A stretch of DNA of 64,000 nt. Origin: CAYGZL01 sp964354345. GTDB lineage: Bacteria; Chloroflexota; Anaerolineae; Anaerolineales; UBA4823. Every line of letters begins with the position of its first letter. Position 1 is the first letter of the stretch. Where the stretch lies: positions 1 through 64,000 of the forward strand of contig CAYGZL010000017.1 in NCBI GenBank assembly GCA_964354345.1, given 5' to 3'. A program made the position numbers and the translations under genes. Below, in pieces: positions 51,426-59,992 of the stretch. Under the pieces are notes generated by a model, which was not told the origin of the DNA, searched no databases, and saw nothing but the letters and a program-made list of their open reading frames with translations.

Positions 51426-53468
51426 TCATGCCTGCGGTTCCTGTTCACGGAATTGGGTGTGGTAAAGCTGGGCATATAGCCCATTCGCTTCGATTAACTC
51501 GTGATGGGTGCCGTGTTCGACGATCTGGCCGCGATCCATAACCAGGATTAGATCGGCTGCCAGGATTGTGCTTAAACGGTGTGCGATAACAATGCTGGTC
51601 CGACCGGCCATTACCCGTTTCAACGCATCCTGGATTAACATTTCTGATTCGCTGTCGAGATGACTGGTCGCCTCATCCAGTACCAGGATGCGGGGATCCT
51701 TCAGGATCACCCGCGCCAGCGCCAGGCGCTGCTTTTCGCCGCCGCTTAAGCGATAGCCCCGCTCTCCAACCACCGTATCGTAACCTTGCGGTAAACCCCG
51801 GATAAAATCGTGGAGGTTCGCGGCTTTACAAGCCTGCTCCAGATCGTCGTGGGAAGCATCCAAACGGGCATACAGCAGGTTGGTGCGGATCGTGTCATGG
51901 AAGAGATGTGTCTCCTGCGTAACCATGCCGATTTGGGCGCTGAGTGAAGCCAGGGTCAACTCACGTAAATCGTGACCGTCAATCAGGATCCGGCCACTGG
52001 TGGGGTCATACAGGCGTGGGATCAAATAAGTCAGGGTTGTTTTCCCTGCACCGCTCGGGCCGACTAGCGCCGCCAACTGGCCTGGTTTAACCTGAAAAGT
52101 TAAATTTACTAAAGCCACCGGTCGGGCCTGGCTGTAAGATGTTTCTTCTGGTGCACTCCGGTAGGCAGTCAATTCGCTGGCTTTTCCGGCTACATCTACC
52201 TGAGGTTCACCATGACCATTCCCACCGGCATGACCTTCGTCCCTTGCCTCACTACCCGGGACAGTTTTCGCTTTGGGAGCCGGAACCCCTTCGCCCGATA
52301 ATACGGTCTGCACACGATCCATCTGCCCATGTCGCTTAACTTCGCTGAGTATTCGCGTGTCCGGTGCATCGTATTGAAAGGTGACATTTTCGAAAGTCAA
52401 TTCTCCGCGTGCCCGGGTCAGTTCAATCGCAGTGGGTTTCTCCTTAATATCCAGGGGGAGATCCAGCACTTCAAAGACGCGCTCGAAACTGACGACAGAT
52501 GTGGCAAACTCGACCGGTGCATTCGCCAGTCCGGAAAGAGCACTATACAGACTGCCAAGGTAAGAACCAAAGGCAACGATGGTGCCAATGGTGAATGCCT
52601 TTTGGATCACCAGGTATCCACCCAGGCCATACACCAGAGCGCTTCCGATCGCGCTGAGCAAACCGATGATGACAAAGAACGAGGTCCCTAATACCGACCG
52701 GCGGATGCCAATATCTCGTACCCGCGCCGCCCTGGATTGAAAGCGAGTTACTTCGGTTTTATTACGCCCGAATAATTTCACCAATAAAGCCCCGCCGATA
52801 TTAAGCGTCTCGTTCATCATTGCATTCATCTCAGCATTGAGGTCCATTCCCTGGCGCGCCACATCGCGTAACCGCCTGCCCATCCGGCGTGCAGTCAGAA
52901 TGAATAACGGCAGGATCAGGATGCTGAGCAAAGTCAAACGCCATTCCAGGCGGAGCATCACTCCCAACAAAGCGCCGGCCTGGACAATGTTGGTCAAAAT
53001 ACCAACGATCGTATTGCTGATGGCGTTCTGTGCCCCAACGACATCGTTGTTCAACCGGCTCATTAACTCACCGACTTTGGTATTGGTAAAAAATCGTAAC
53101 GACATCCGTTGCAAGTGGGCATAAAGTGCTACCCGTAAATCGTAAATTACACCCTCCCCTACCTGCGAGTTGATCCGCCGTTGGACGACATTAATCCCCC
53201 CATTTACCACCGGGATCAGCAGCAGCGCCACAGCCATCAGCACCAGGCGATTTGTGTTTCCACTCGGTATTGTCTGGTCAATCAATTCGCGCAGAACTAA
53301 CGGCGTCAACAAACTAAAACCAGCCGTCATCAGGATCATGACTAACATCACTATGATGTTGCGCCCATACGGTTTCCCATAACTTAACACCCGTACCAAT
53401 AAATTGCGGGTGACTTTGGGCTTTTCGTCTGTCGCGCCCATGATGTTCCACCAACCACCGCCATGCAT
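51426..53468 (-). CDS. ABC exporter, fused permease and ATPase, with NBD insertion
   Basis: A 680-aa half-transporter. It begins MHGGGWWNIMGATD, an N-terminal stretch I associate with this phylum. Residues about 25-330 hold six transmembrane helices. The ATPase domain has FQYDAP (A-loop Tyr366), Walker A GPSGAGKTT (470-478), the signature LSGGEKQRLALARV, Walker B ILVLDEATSHLD and the switch IVIAHRLST. Between the A-loop and Walker A, residues about 372-449 form a Gly, Glu, Lys and Pro-rich insertion absent from typical members. GAGGAG lies about 10 nt upstream. It starts 26 bp after the stop of the pentapeptide gene, likely one transcript. Confidence 0.9.
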   Translation of the reverse strand: MHGGGWWNIMGATDEKPKVTRNLLVRVLSYGKPYGRNIIVMLVMILMTAGFSLLTPLVLRELIDQTIPSGNTNRLVLMAVALLLIPVVNGGINVVQRRINSQVGEGVIYDLRVALYAHLQRMSLRFFTNTKVGELMSRLNNDVVGAQNAISNTIVGILTNIVQAGALLGVMLRLEWRLTLLSILILPLFILTARRMGRRLRDVARQGMDLNAEMNAMMNETLNIGGALLVKLFGRNKTEVTRFQSRAARVRDIGIRRSVLGTSFFVIIGLLSAIGSALVYGLGGYLVIQKAFTIGTIVAFGSYLGSLYSALSGLANAPVEFATSVVSFERVFEVLDLPLDIKEKPTAIELTRARGELTFENVTFQYDAPDTRILSEVKRHGQMDRVQTVLSGEGVPAPKAKTVPGSEARDEGHAGGNGHGEPQVDVAGKASELTAYRSAPEETSYSQARPVALVNLTFQVKPGQLAALVGPSGAGKTTLTYLIPRLYDPTSGRILIDGHDLRELTLASLSAQIGMVTQETHLFHDTIRTNLLYARLDASHDDLEQACKAANLHDFIRGLPQGYDTVVGERGYRLSGGEKQRLALARVILKDPRILVLDEATSHLDSESEMLIQDALKRVMAGRTSIVIAHRLSTILAADLILVMDRGQIVEHGTHHELIEANGLYAQLYHTQFREQEPQA

Positions 53469-53494
53469 ACGATATGTTCTCCTCTTTGAATTGA

Positions 53495-56400
53495 TTACCG
53501 GTGGTGACCCGCCTGGTTTTCCAGTTTAGACCGGCGCTGACTGAGGAAATTACTGATTATTAAGAACATCAGCAGCAAGGTAACGAGCGCGCCAGATACT
53601 CCCAGAATAAACTGAGCAGGCGGGGGTTGCACCCACAGGGGGAGTGAAGTAAACAGCAGCCAGGCTGACCCAACACCTAACGCCAGCACCGGTAAACCGA
53701 CCAGGATTAATAATAATGGACTATCGAACAGCCAGTGCGGGTGAAGTTGCGCGCCGGTCATATTTGCGCCTTCAAGATTGGCGCCTTCCAGGATGGCTTT
53801 GCGTAAATTCGCACAGGCCAGGTTAGCGTGGCTTAGATTAGCCCCTTCCAGGCATGCTCCACGGAAATTCGCGCCAGTCAGGTTCGCCTGGCTTAGATCA
53901 ACACCCGTTAAGTCCTGCCCAGCTGCTCCGTGATTAACGATCTCCCATACATGGTGCCATTTCTCATCTAACTCGGTGGAGGAATCGATGCGTGCATTTT
54001 TCAACCAGGCTTGTTCTAGATGTGCGCCGCGCAGTATGGCTCCATTTAACCGGGCGCCTTCCAGGTTCGCGGCGCGTAAATTCGCCCGTTCAAGGTTAGC
54101 GTTAGCCAGGTTGGCGCCATGCAGGTCGGTCTCAGACAGTTGGGAACCCAGTAAATTGGCTGAGCTCAAATCAACGCCATGTAAATCCTGACCGGTTGCG
54201 CCCTGGTTGACGATTTTCCATACCAATCGCCATTTTTCATCTATATCTGTTCCCGAGTCAAGTTGCGTATGGAATAACCAGGCGCCTTCTAACAGCGCTT
54301 TGCTTAACCGGGTTTGTCGTAAATCGGCTCCTTCCAGGTTGGCACCGCGTAAATCACTGCCATTAAAATCTACACCTCGTAGATTAGCCTGGCTAAGATT
54401 AACTCCGCGCAGGTCGCGCCCCGCGGCGCCTTGACTGGTGATTTCGATCACTCTCCGCCAGCGTGGCTCGAGAACAGTAGCCTGGTTGAGTGTGACATTT
54501 TTTAGCCAGGCGTTATCCAATATTGCCTCATCAAGTTCAGCGTGTCCCAACAGGGCACCTTCTAGATTCGCTGTATGAAGATTCGTCCCGGTAAGGTTTG
54601 CGCCGGTTAAGTTAGCACCCGTCAGGTCAGCGTTCTCTAAATTGGCGCCTCGCAGGTTAGTGTTGCTCAGGTCCGCATTGTGTAGATTCCGACCCACCGC
54701 GCCGAGTTGAACGATTTCCCACACCAGGCGCCATTTCTCATCTACCGCCTGAGCCTGATCGAGATTGGTGCCGCCCAGCCAGGCATGATCTAACTGAGCG
54801 CCGCGTAAATCGGCGTTCTTAAGATTCGCGCCATCCAGATTCGCGGCCCGTAAGTCAGTCTGCCGTAAATCTGTCGCTTCCAGGCTGATACCACGCAGGT
54901 CACACGCTCCAAGATCAGCTCCTCGCAGGTCGGCCTGTGTCAGATCGTAGCCACGCATATCACGCCCAGATGCGCCCTGGTTAACGATCTTACTGATCCG
55001 CTGCCATTTTTCATCGAGCTCGAGCGCGGTTTCCAGGCGTGTGCTTTTTAACCAGGTCCGTTCAAGACGTGTCCCGCGCATATTCGCCTGGCTTAGATCA
55101 GCCCCACTCAAGTTAGCGCCTTGTAGATTTGCATTCAACAGGATCGCCTTGGTCAATATGGCATTCGACAGGTTTGCACCGCGTAAATCAGCAAAAGTCA
55201 GGTTGGTCTGGCTCAAATCCCGACCGCTCAAATCACGTTCGGTTGCCCCTTGGTTGACAATTTCCCAGGTCAATCGCCACTTCTCATCCATTTCGCTGGT
55301 AGAATCCAGGCGGGAACGTCCCAACCAGGCCCAATCCAGGTGGGCTCCACGCAGACATGCACCACTAAAGTCAGCGCCTTCCAGGTTAGCTTTAATCAAG
55401 TTAGCATCCGCCAGGTTTGCTCGTTGCAGGTTGGCGTTACGCAAATCTGCACTTTCGACCTGCGCCCCGGTCAGATTCGCTCCACTTAAATCTGCGCCGC
55501 GCAACTCGCGTCCGGACACACCAATATTTACGATCACCCACACGGTTCGCCATTTCGTATCTATTTCGGTCGTTTGGTCGAGATAGGTACCTTTTAAACG
55601 AGTCCCTTCCAGGTTAGCGCCATTCAAATGGGCGCTCTCCAGATGGGTTTCAGACAAATCACAGTTATGTAGATCCGCTTTTTCTAACCGAGCGCCAATC
55701 AGGTTGGCATGGCTTAAGTCCAGATTGTGTAAATCCTTACCATTGGCACCCTGGTTGAGAATTTCCCAGATGCAGCGCCATTTGGGTTCTATGAGTGTAT
55801 TTTCATTGATTTTGACCCCTGACAACCAGGCATCCTCAATAATGGCGCCGATCAGGTTGGCTCCCTGCAGATGAGCTCCCTCCAGGTTTGCGCCGCGTAG
55901 ATTCGCCTGAGAAAGGTCGCTGTTTTCTAAACGAGTTCCCCGTAGGTCAGCGATTTCGAAGTTTGCACCGGCCAGGCAGGCCTGGCTTAACTCCAGGTTA
56001 CGCAAATCGCGACCTGTGGCTCCCTGGTTTAGGATTTCCCATACCCGGCGCCATTTCTCATCTACAATCGTAGCCTGGTTCAAATTGGAGTTGTTTAGCC
56101 GAGCGCCCTCCAGGCTGGCGTCGCGCAGGTTAGCCCGATCTAAATTGGCATTCTCGAGGTCGCTCTTCTTCAAATTGGCACCGCTCAGGTCCGCTCCTTC
56201 CAGATTGGCTCCCCTTAGATTGGCTTGCTCAAGAAAAGCACCGTGCAGGTTGGCGCCGCTCAAGTCGATGCTGTGTAAATCTCGTCTGGGTGAGGCTTGA
56301 TGGAGGATTTCCCACACAATACGCCATTTGTCATCTAATAATGTTGTCTCGTCAATGGTTGTCTTACCCAACCATGCCCCTTCCAACAACGCGCCGCGTA

Positions 56401-58081
56401 GGTTTGCGCCGCGCAAATCAGCCCCTTCCAGGTTCGCCTCGAGTAAGTTCGCCCCGCTCAGATCACAACCAACCAAAATCGCGGCGCGTAAGTCGGTACC
56501 TGCCAGATCAGCCTGGTGCAAGTTGGCCTGGCTTAAATTAATTCCACGCAGGTCTCGACCAGCCATTCCCTGGTGCAGAATCTCCCACACCAGTCGCCAC
56601 TTCTCGTCCACTGCGGCTGCCTGGTCGAGATCAGTCCCAACCAACCAGGCTCCATCCAGGATTGTCGCGCGCAGGTTTGCTCCGCTTACCTTTGCATTCT
56701 CCAGGTTTGCCTGACGGAGGTTTGCCTGAGCTAACTCGCTGTGGCGTAAATCGCAGTCTCGTAAATCGGCTTTTTCCAGATTTACATGGCGAAGGTTTGT
56801 GTTGCTTAAATCCAGACCACGCAGGTTGCGACCCGCAGCCCCCAGGTTGACAATTTCCCAAACTAACAGGTATTTGTCATCTACCTCTAGCGCTTGGTCG
56901 AGGTTGGTGTTTCCCATCCACGCGCCAGCCAGGTTGGCGTTGTGCAGGTTGGCGCCCTGCAGGTTAGCATTGGTTAGATTGGTACGGCTCAAGTCCGCGT
57001 TGGTCAGGTCGGCGCCGGTGAAATTGACATTGCTTAAGTCTGAGCCATCCAATTGGATACCCTGCAAGCTGGTATGACTTAAGTCGAAATTATATAATTT
57101 TCGACTGACAGCGCCAAAATTTACAATTACCCAGACACGCCGCCACTTATCGTCCAGCTCCGTGGTGGGGTCAAGCCGGGTGTTTTTTAAGCGTGCACCC
57201 TCCAGGTTGGCATCGACCAAGCAGGCGCCGCATAAATCAGCACCTTCCAGGTTTGCATTGATCAGGTTTGCCTGGGTTAATCGAGCTTTTCGGAAGCTAG
57301 CGCCAGCCAGGTTGGCTTCCCAAAAATCCACGCCAGTCAGATTGGCTGACGACAGATCCTCGTTGCGCAAGTCACGCCGGGCTCCCCCTTGTGTGACCAA
57401 CTCCCACACCAGTCGCCAGCGTTCATCCAGCATCGTTTCGGGATTAATCTTGGCTCCGGATAACCGGACATAGTCAAGTACTGCGCCGGTCAACAGGGTT
57501 CCACTTAAGTCAGCACTTTCTAGATTGGCTTCACGCAGGATGCAACCGTCCAGGATGGCGCCAGCCAGGTTGGCTTCGCGTAAGTCTGCCCCTTCTAAAA
57601 TCGCATTATGCAAATTAACCCGGCTAAGGTCTACCCGGCGGAGCTCACCGAGAGGTGCGGTCTGACCTAATAAACGCCAGGCCAACCGCCACTTGTCGGC
57701 CAGGATAGTTGTCCCATCTATGATGGTATTTTTTAGCCAGGCCAGTGCCAGATCAGCGTCAGTCAAGTTCGTCCCGTGTAAATCAGCGCCTTCCAGGTTC
57801 GCTTGTTCCAGGTTGGCTTTGCTGAGATCAACTCGAGTCAGGTCGGTTTTTACCAGCAGGGCTCGACTCAGGTCCGCCTGATTAAGGTTTGCCCCGTGGA
57901 GATCTGCGCCACGCAAATCAGCATTACTCAATACCGCACCATGCAAATCCGCACGGCTCAAGTCAGCTCCACTCAAATCAATACCCTTCAAGTCTACCTC
58001 GCTCAAGTCAAGCCGATGAAAGGTATAGGGTCGGGGTTTCTGAAGTAGAGCCTGGATTTCTTCAAGCGTCAGAGTTGTCAT
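53495..58081 (-). CDS. Giant membrane-anchored pentapeptide-repeat protein
   Basis: A 1528-aa protein made of A(D/N)LxX pentapeptide repeats, the right-handed quadrilateral beta-helix of Qnr, MfpA and AlbG. It also carries linkers of the type LDEKWRxVWEIVNQG. Fifteen linkers have a Trp (Tyr in the fourth) at 131, 222, 313, 404, 495, 586, 677, 768, 844, 935, 1026, 1117, 1208, 1284 and 1375. The spacing is 91 residues in twelve intervals and 76 in two. The C-terminus (residues about 1450-1510) has two hydrophobic helices (LLLILVGLPVLALGVGSAWL and FILGVSGALVTLLLMFLIIS) with a basic tail. No signal peptide is visible. The role is unknown. The helices tie the solenoid to the membrane. Confidence 0.93.
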   Translation of the reverse strand: MTTLTLEEIQALLQKPRPYTFHRLDLSEVDLKGIDLSGADLSRADLHGAVLSNADLRGADLHGANLNQADLSRALLVKTDLTRVDLSKANLEQANLEGADLHGTNLTDADLALAWLKNTIIDGTTILADKWRLAWRLLGQTAPLGELRRVDLSRVNLHNAILEGADLREANLAGAILDGCILREANLESADLSGTLLTGAVLDYVRLSGAKINPETMLDERWRLVWELVTQGGARRDLRNEDLSSANLTGVDFWEANLAGASFRKARLTQANLINANLEGADLCGACLVDANLEGARLKNTRLDPTTELDDKWRRVWVIVNFGAVSRKLYNFDLSHTSLQGIQLDGSDLSNVNFTGADLTNADLSRTNLTNANLQGANLHNANLAGAWMGNTNLDQALEVDDKYLLVWEIVNLGAAGRNLRGLDLSNTNLRHVNLEKADLRDCDLRHSELAQANLRQANLENAKVSGANLRATILDGAWLVGTDLDQAAAVDEKWRLVWEILHQGMAGRDLRGINLSQANLHQADLAGTDLRAAILVGCDLSGANLLEANLEGADLRGANLRGALLEGAWLGKTTIDETTLLDDKWRIVWEILHQASPRRDLHSIDLSGANLHGAFLEQANLRGANLEGADLSGANLKKSDLENANLDRANLRDASLEGARLNNSNLNQATIVDEKWRRVWEILNQGATGRDLRNLELSQACLAGANFEIADLRGTRLENSDLSQANLRGANLEGAHLQGANLIGAIIEDAWLSGVKINENTLIEPKWRCIWEILNQGANGKDLHNLDLSHANLIGARLEKADLHNCDLSETHLESAHLNGANLEGTRLKGTYLDQTTEIDTKWRTVWVIVNIGVSGRELRGADLSGANLTGAQVESADLRNANLQRANLADANLIKANLEGADFSGACLRGAHLDWAWLGRSRLDSTSEMDEKWRLTWEIVNQGATERDLSGRDLSQTNLTFADLRGANLSNAILTKAILLNANLQGANLSGADLSQANMRGTRLERTWLKSTRLETALELDEKWQRISKIVNQGASGRDMRGYDLTQADLRGADLGACDLRGISLEATDLRQTDLRAANLDGANLKNADLRGAQLDHAWLGGTNLDQAQAVDEKWRLVWEIVQLGAVGRNLHNADLSNTNLRGANLENADLTGANLTGANLTGTNLHTANLEGALLGHAELDEAILDNAWLKNVTLNQATVLEPRWRRVIEITSQGAAGRDLRGVNLSQANLRGVDFNGSDLRGANLEGADLRQTRLSKALLEGAWLFHTQLDSGTDIDEKWRLVWKIVNQGATGQDLHGVDLSSANLLGSQLSETDLHGANLANANLERANLRAANLEGARLNGAILRGAHLEQAWLKNARIDSSTELDEKWHHVWEIVNHGAAGQDLTGVDLSQANLTGANFRGACLEGANLSHANLACANLRKAILEGANLEGANMTGAQLHPHWLFDSPLLLILVGLPVLALGVGSAWLLFTSLPLWVQPPPAQFILGVSGALVTLLLMFLIISNFLSQRRSKLENQAGHHR
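53730..58010 (-). repeat. Coding tandem repeat of 273-bp modules
   Basis: Each module of the pentapeptide gene is 273 bp (91 codons) or, in two cases, 228 bp (76 codons). The missing 45 bp equal exactly three 15-bp pentapeptide units. At the DNA level the copies have diverged, so the repeat is old and kept by selection on the protein fold. Long open frames on the plus strand within this stretch are mirror images of it and are not genes. Confidence 0.8.
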
Positions 58082-58166
58082 GATCGGATTACTCCACCAG
58101 GAAGCCTGGTTTGTTGGTCTGGATCACGGTGAGATTGAAGCGCATCCCCCATGACAGATAATTTAT

Positions 58167-59147
58167 TTAATCTGCATATACGGCCTGTCGCAGGCCCGCG
58201 ATATAACCAATGGCATATAAACGACCGATGGAGGAATAGGCCGGATTCTCATTACTATCACTTTCCATTGTTGGAACGTGGTCCGGACGCAGGATTCCTT
58301 CAAATCCTACTTCACGATAAGCCTTCATGCAGGCGACCATATCTGTCTTGCCCTCATCATGGAATGTCTCGACAAATTTCTCGGGTGTACCAATGACATC
58401 TCGGAAATGGACGAAGAATATTTTCTTTTGGAAACCAAACTGGCGGATCGCGCCAGGTAGATCATCGGTCATCAATGTGAAGTTACCCTGGCACAGGGCG
58501 ATGCCGTTCATTGGGCTGGGCACCAGCTCGAGAAGGCGTTGGAAATTATCAATGCTGCGCATGATGCGTCCCAAACCGCGAATGGGTGAAATGGGCGGAT
58601 CATCTGGATGCATGGCTAACTGTACATTGGCCTCCTCAGCAACTGGAACGATGATCTTCAAGAAGAATTCCAGGTTCTGCCAAAGCTGGTGCTCGGTGAC
58701 GATTCCATATTCTGTCAATGGCGCCTTTTGCATTAACGAATGGTCGTAGCCGGTGGCCAGTGCCCCACCTCGCGCCGGTATTGTTGTTGAAGTGCGCATC
58801 CAGTTAAAAACTGGCATCCATTCATAACACCATACCGGGACACCCAAAGCGCCGAGGTTACGAATGAGATCAATGACATGCTCAATTTCTTCATCTCGTC
58901 CAGGAAGGCCCAATTTGATTTTATTCATCGGCGGCCGGCTTTCCAAGGCAGCAAAGATAAATCCCGCATCTTCATAAGCGGTTTTTAGTCGCAGCAGGGA
59001 CAGGAAACTCCAGGGTAGCTCATCTGGTGGCACGTCCAACCCGCGGCTAAAATCCATCACCCCGACCACATGGTGAATGCCACATTGCCTCACCAGTTTC
59101 CAAAGGGGTGTTGGTTGAGGGGGGAGAACTTCGGCGATTTCGATCAT
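58167..59147 (-). CDS. uxuA: Mannonate dehydratase
   Basis: A 326-aa enzyme that dehydrates D-mannonate to 2-keto-3-deoxygluconate in hexuronate degradation. The metal and substrate blocks of the family are visible: AMHPDDPPISPIRGLGRIM near residues 202-220, IALCQGNFTLMTDDLPGAI near 239-257 and FFVHFRDVIGTPEKFVETFH near 268-287. It is shorter than enterobacterial UxuA (about 390), as in many non-enterobacterial enzymes. No other hexuronate genes are adjacent, so the pathway must be completed elsewhere. A minus-strand TATAAT at 59176-59181 lies upstream of the start, but no good -35 is visible. Confidence 0.9.
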   Translation of the reverse strand: MIEIAEVLPPQPTPLWKLVRQCGIHHVVGVMDFSRGLDVPPDELPWSFLSLLRLKTAYEDAGFIFAALESRPPMNKIKLGLPGRDEEIEHVIDLIRNLGALGVPVWCYEWMPVFNWMRTSTTIPARGGALATGYDHSLMQKAPLTEYGIVTEHQLWQNLEFFLKIIVPVAEEANVQLAMHPDDPPISPIRGLGRIMRSIDNFQRLLELVPSPMNGIALCQGNFTLMTDDLPGAIRQFGFQKKIFFVHFRDVIGTPEKFVETFHDEGKTDMVACMKAYREVGFEGILRPDHVPTMESDSNENPAYSSIGRLYAIGYIAGLRQAVYAD

Positions 59148-59200
59148 TCGGATACCTTCTATGTGAGATTACTTTATTATAGCCCAAATGGGTGAAGTTT

Positions 59201-59229
59201 TTGACAGTTTTCCACCTTTCAGGTAGACT
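59201..59229 (+). promoter_or_regulatory. Promoter of the histidine phosphatase gene
   Basis: TTGACA (59201-59206) and TAGACT (59224-59229) are 17 bp apart. Transcription would begin near 59236, one base before the ATG at 59237, so the mRNA appears leaderless. This supports the inner ATG over one at 59192, which lies upstream of the -35. Confidence 0.65.
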
Positions 59230-59236
59230 TCAGCCC

Positions 59237-59992
59237 ATGCAGCTTTATTATATCCGCCATGCACAATCCGTAAATAATGCCATCTGGGAAGCTACTGGTG
59301 GAAGTGATGGTCGCTCCAGTGATCCCGAATTAACCGAGGTCGGCTACCAGCAATCGCACTATCTGGCGCAATTTTTAAAAAGAAGCAATTCTGATTATAC
59401 TAACCTGCGTTGGGATGGTCAAAATCGGGCTGGTTTTGGGATCACTCACCTGTATTGTAGTTTAATGGTGCGTGCGATTGCTACGGGTAGGGAGGTTGCT
59501 GGAGAGTTATGCCTGCCGCTTCATGCATTGGAAGATATCCATGAGGAAGGTGGCATATATTTGAGGGATGCGGCAGATATGCCGATAGGTCAACCTGGGC
59601 ATGATCGTTCTTATTTCCAGACTTGTTATCCTGAGTTAATCTTACCCGAGTCGGTCAATCCAACCGGATGGTGGCATCGCCCGTTTGAAACCCACGAGCT
59701 ACGCCGGGAGCGCGCCCGGCGAGTGATTGCTGATCTGCTTGACCGGCACGGGCGAACTGATCATCGTGTGGCCTGGGTGAGTCATGGTGGCTTTTTTTAT
59801 CAGTTCTTAAGCGCACTCTATGATTTATCAGAACCTGACTCATTAACCGATGCCCGCATCCCAGGACCAATTCGCCGGTTCGAATTTGCATTGAATAACG
59901 CGTCTATTACGCGCTTTGACTTCACCGACCAGGAAATTATTCTGGTTTATCTCAACCGGGTGGATTTCCTACCGCCCGAGCTGGTCACATAA
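59237..59992 (+). CDS. Histidine-phosphatase-family (phosphoglycerate-mutase-like) enzyme
   Basis: A 251-aa histidine phosphatase. The phosphohistidine motif is YYIRHAQSVNN (His8 follows Arg7), with RAIATGRE near 78-85 and the second catalytic His in WVSHGGFFYQF near 179-189. The first His lies close to the N-terminus, as expected with the ATG at 59237. The upstream MKFLTVFHLSG extension has no place in the family. The phosphoester hydrolysed is unknown. The TAA abuts the TAA of the convergent histidine kinase gene with no base in between. Confidence 0.88.
   Translation: MQLYYIRHAQSVNNAIWEATGGSDGRSSDPELTEVGYQQSHYLAQFLKRSNSDYTNLRWDGQNRAGFGITHLYCSLMVRAIATGREVAGELCLPLHALEDIHEEGGIYLRDAADMPIGQPGHDRSYFQTCYPELILPESVNPTGWWHRPFETHELRRERARRVIADLLDRHGRTDHRVAWVSHGGFFYQFLSALYDLSEPDSLTDARIPGPIRRFEFALNNASITRFDFTDQEIILVYLNRVDFLPPELVT

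Noticed and set aside
53495..58081. Many long plus-strand open frames inside the pentapeptide gene, with repeated composition
   Set aside because: They are complements of the repeated pentapeptide codons, lack ribosome binding sites and overlap one another, while the minus-strand frame is a single intact protein.
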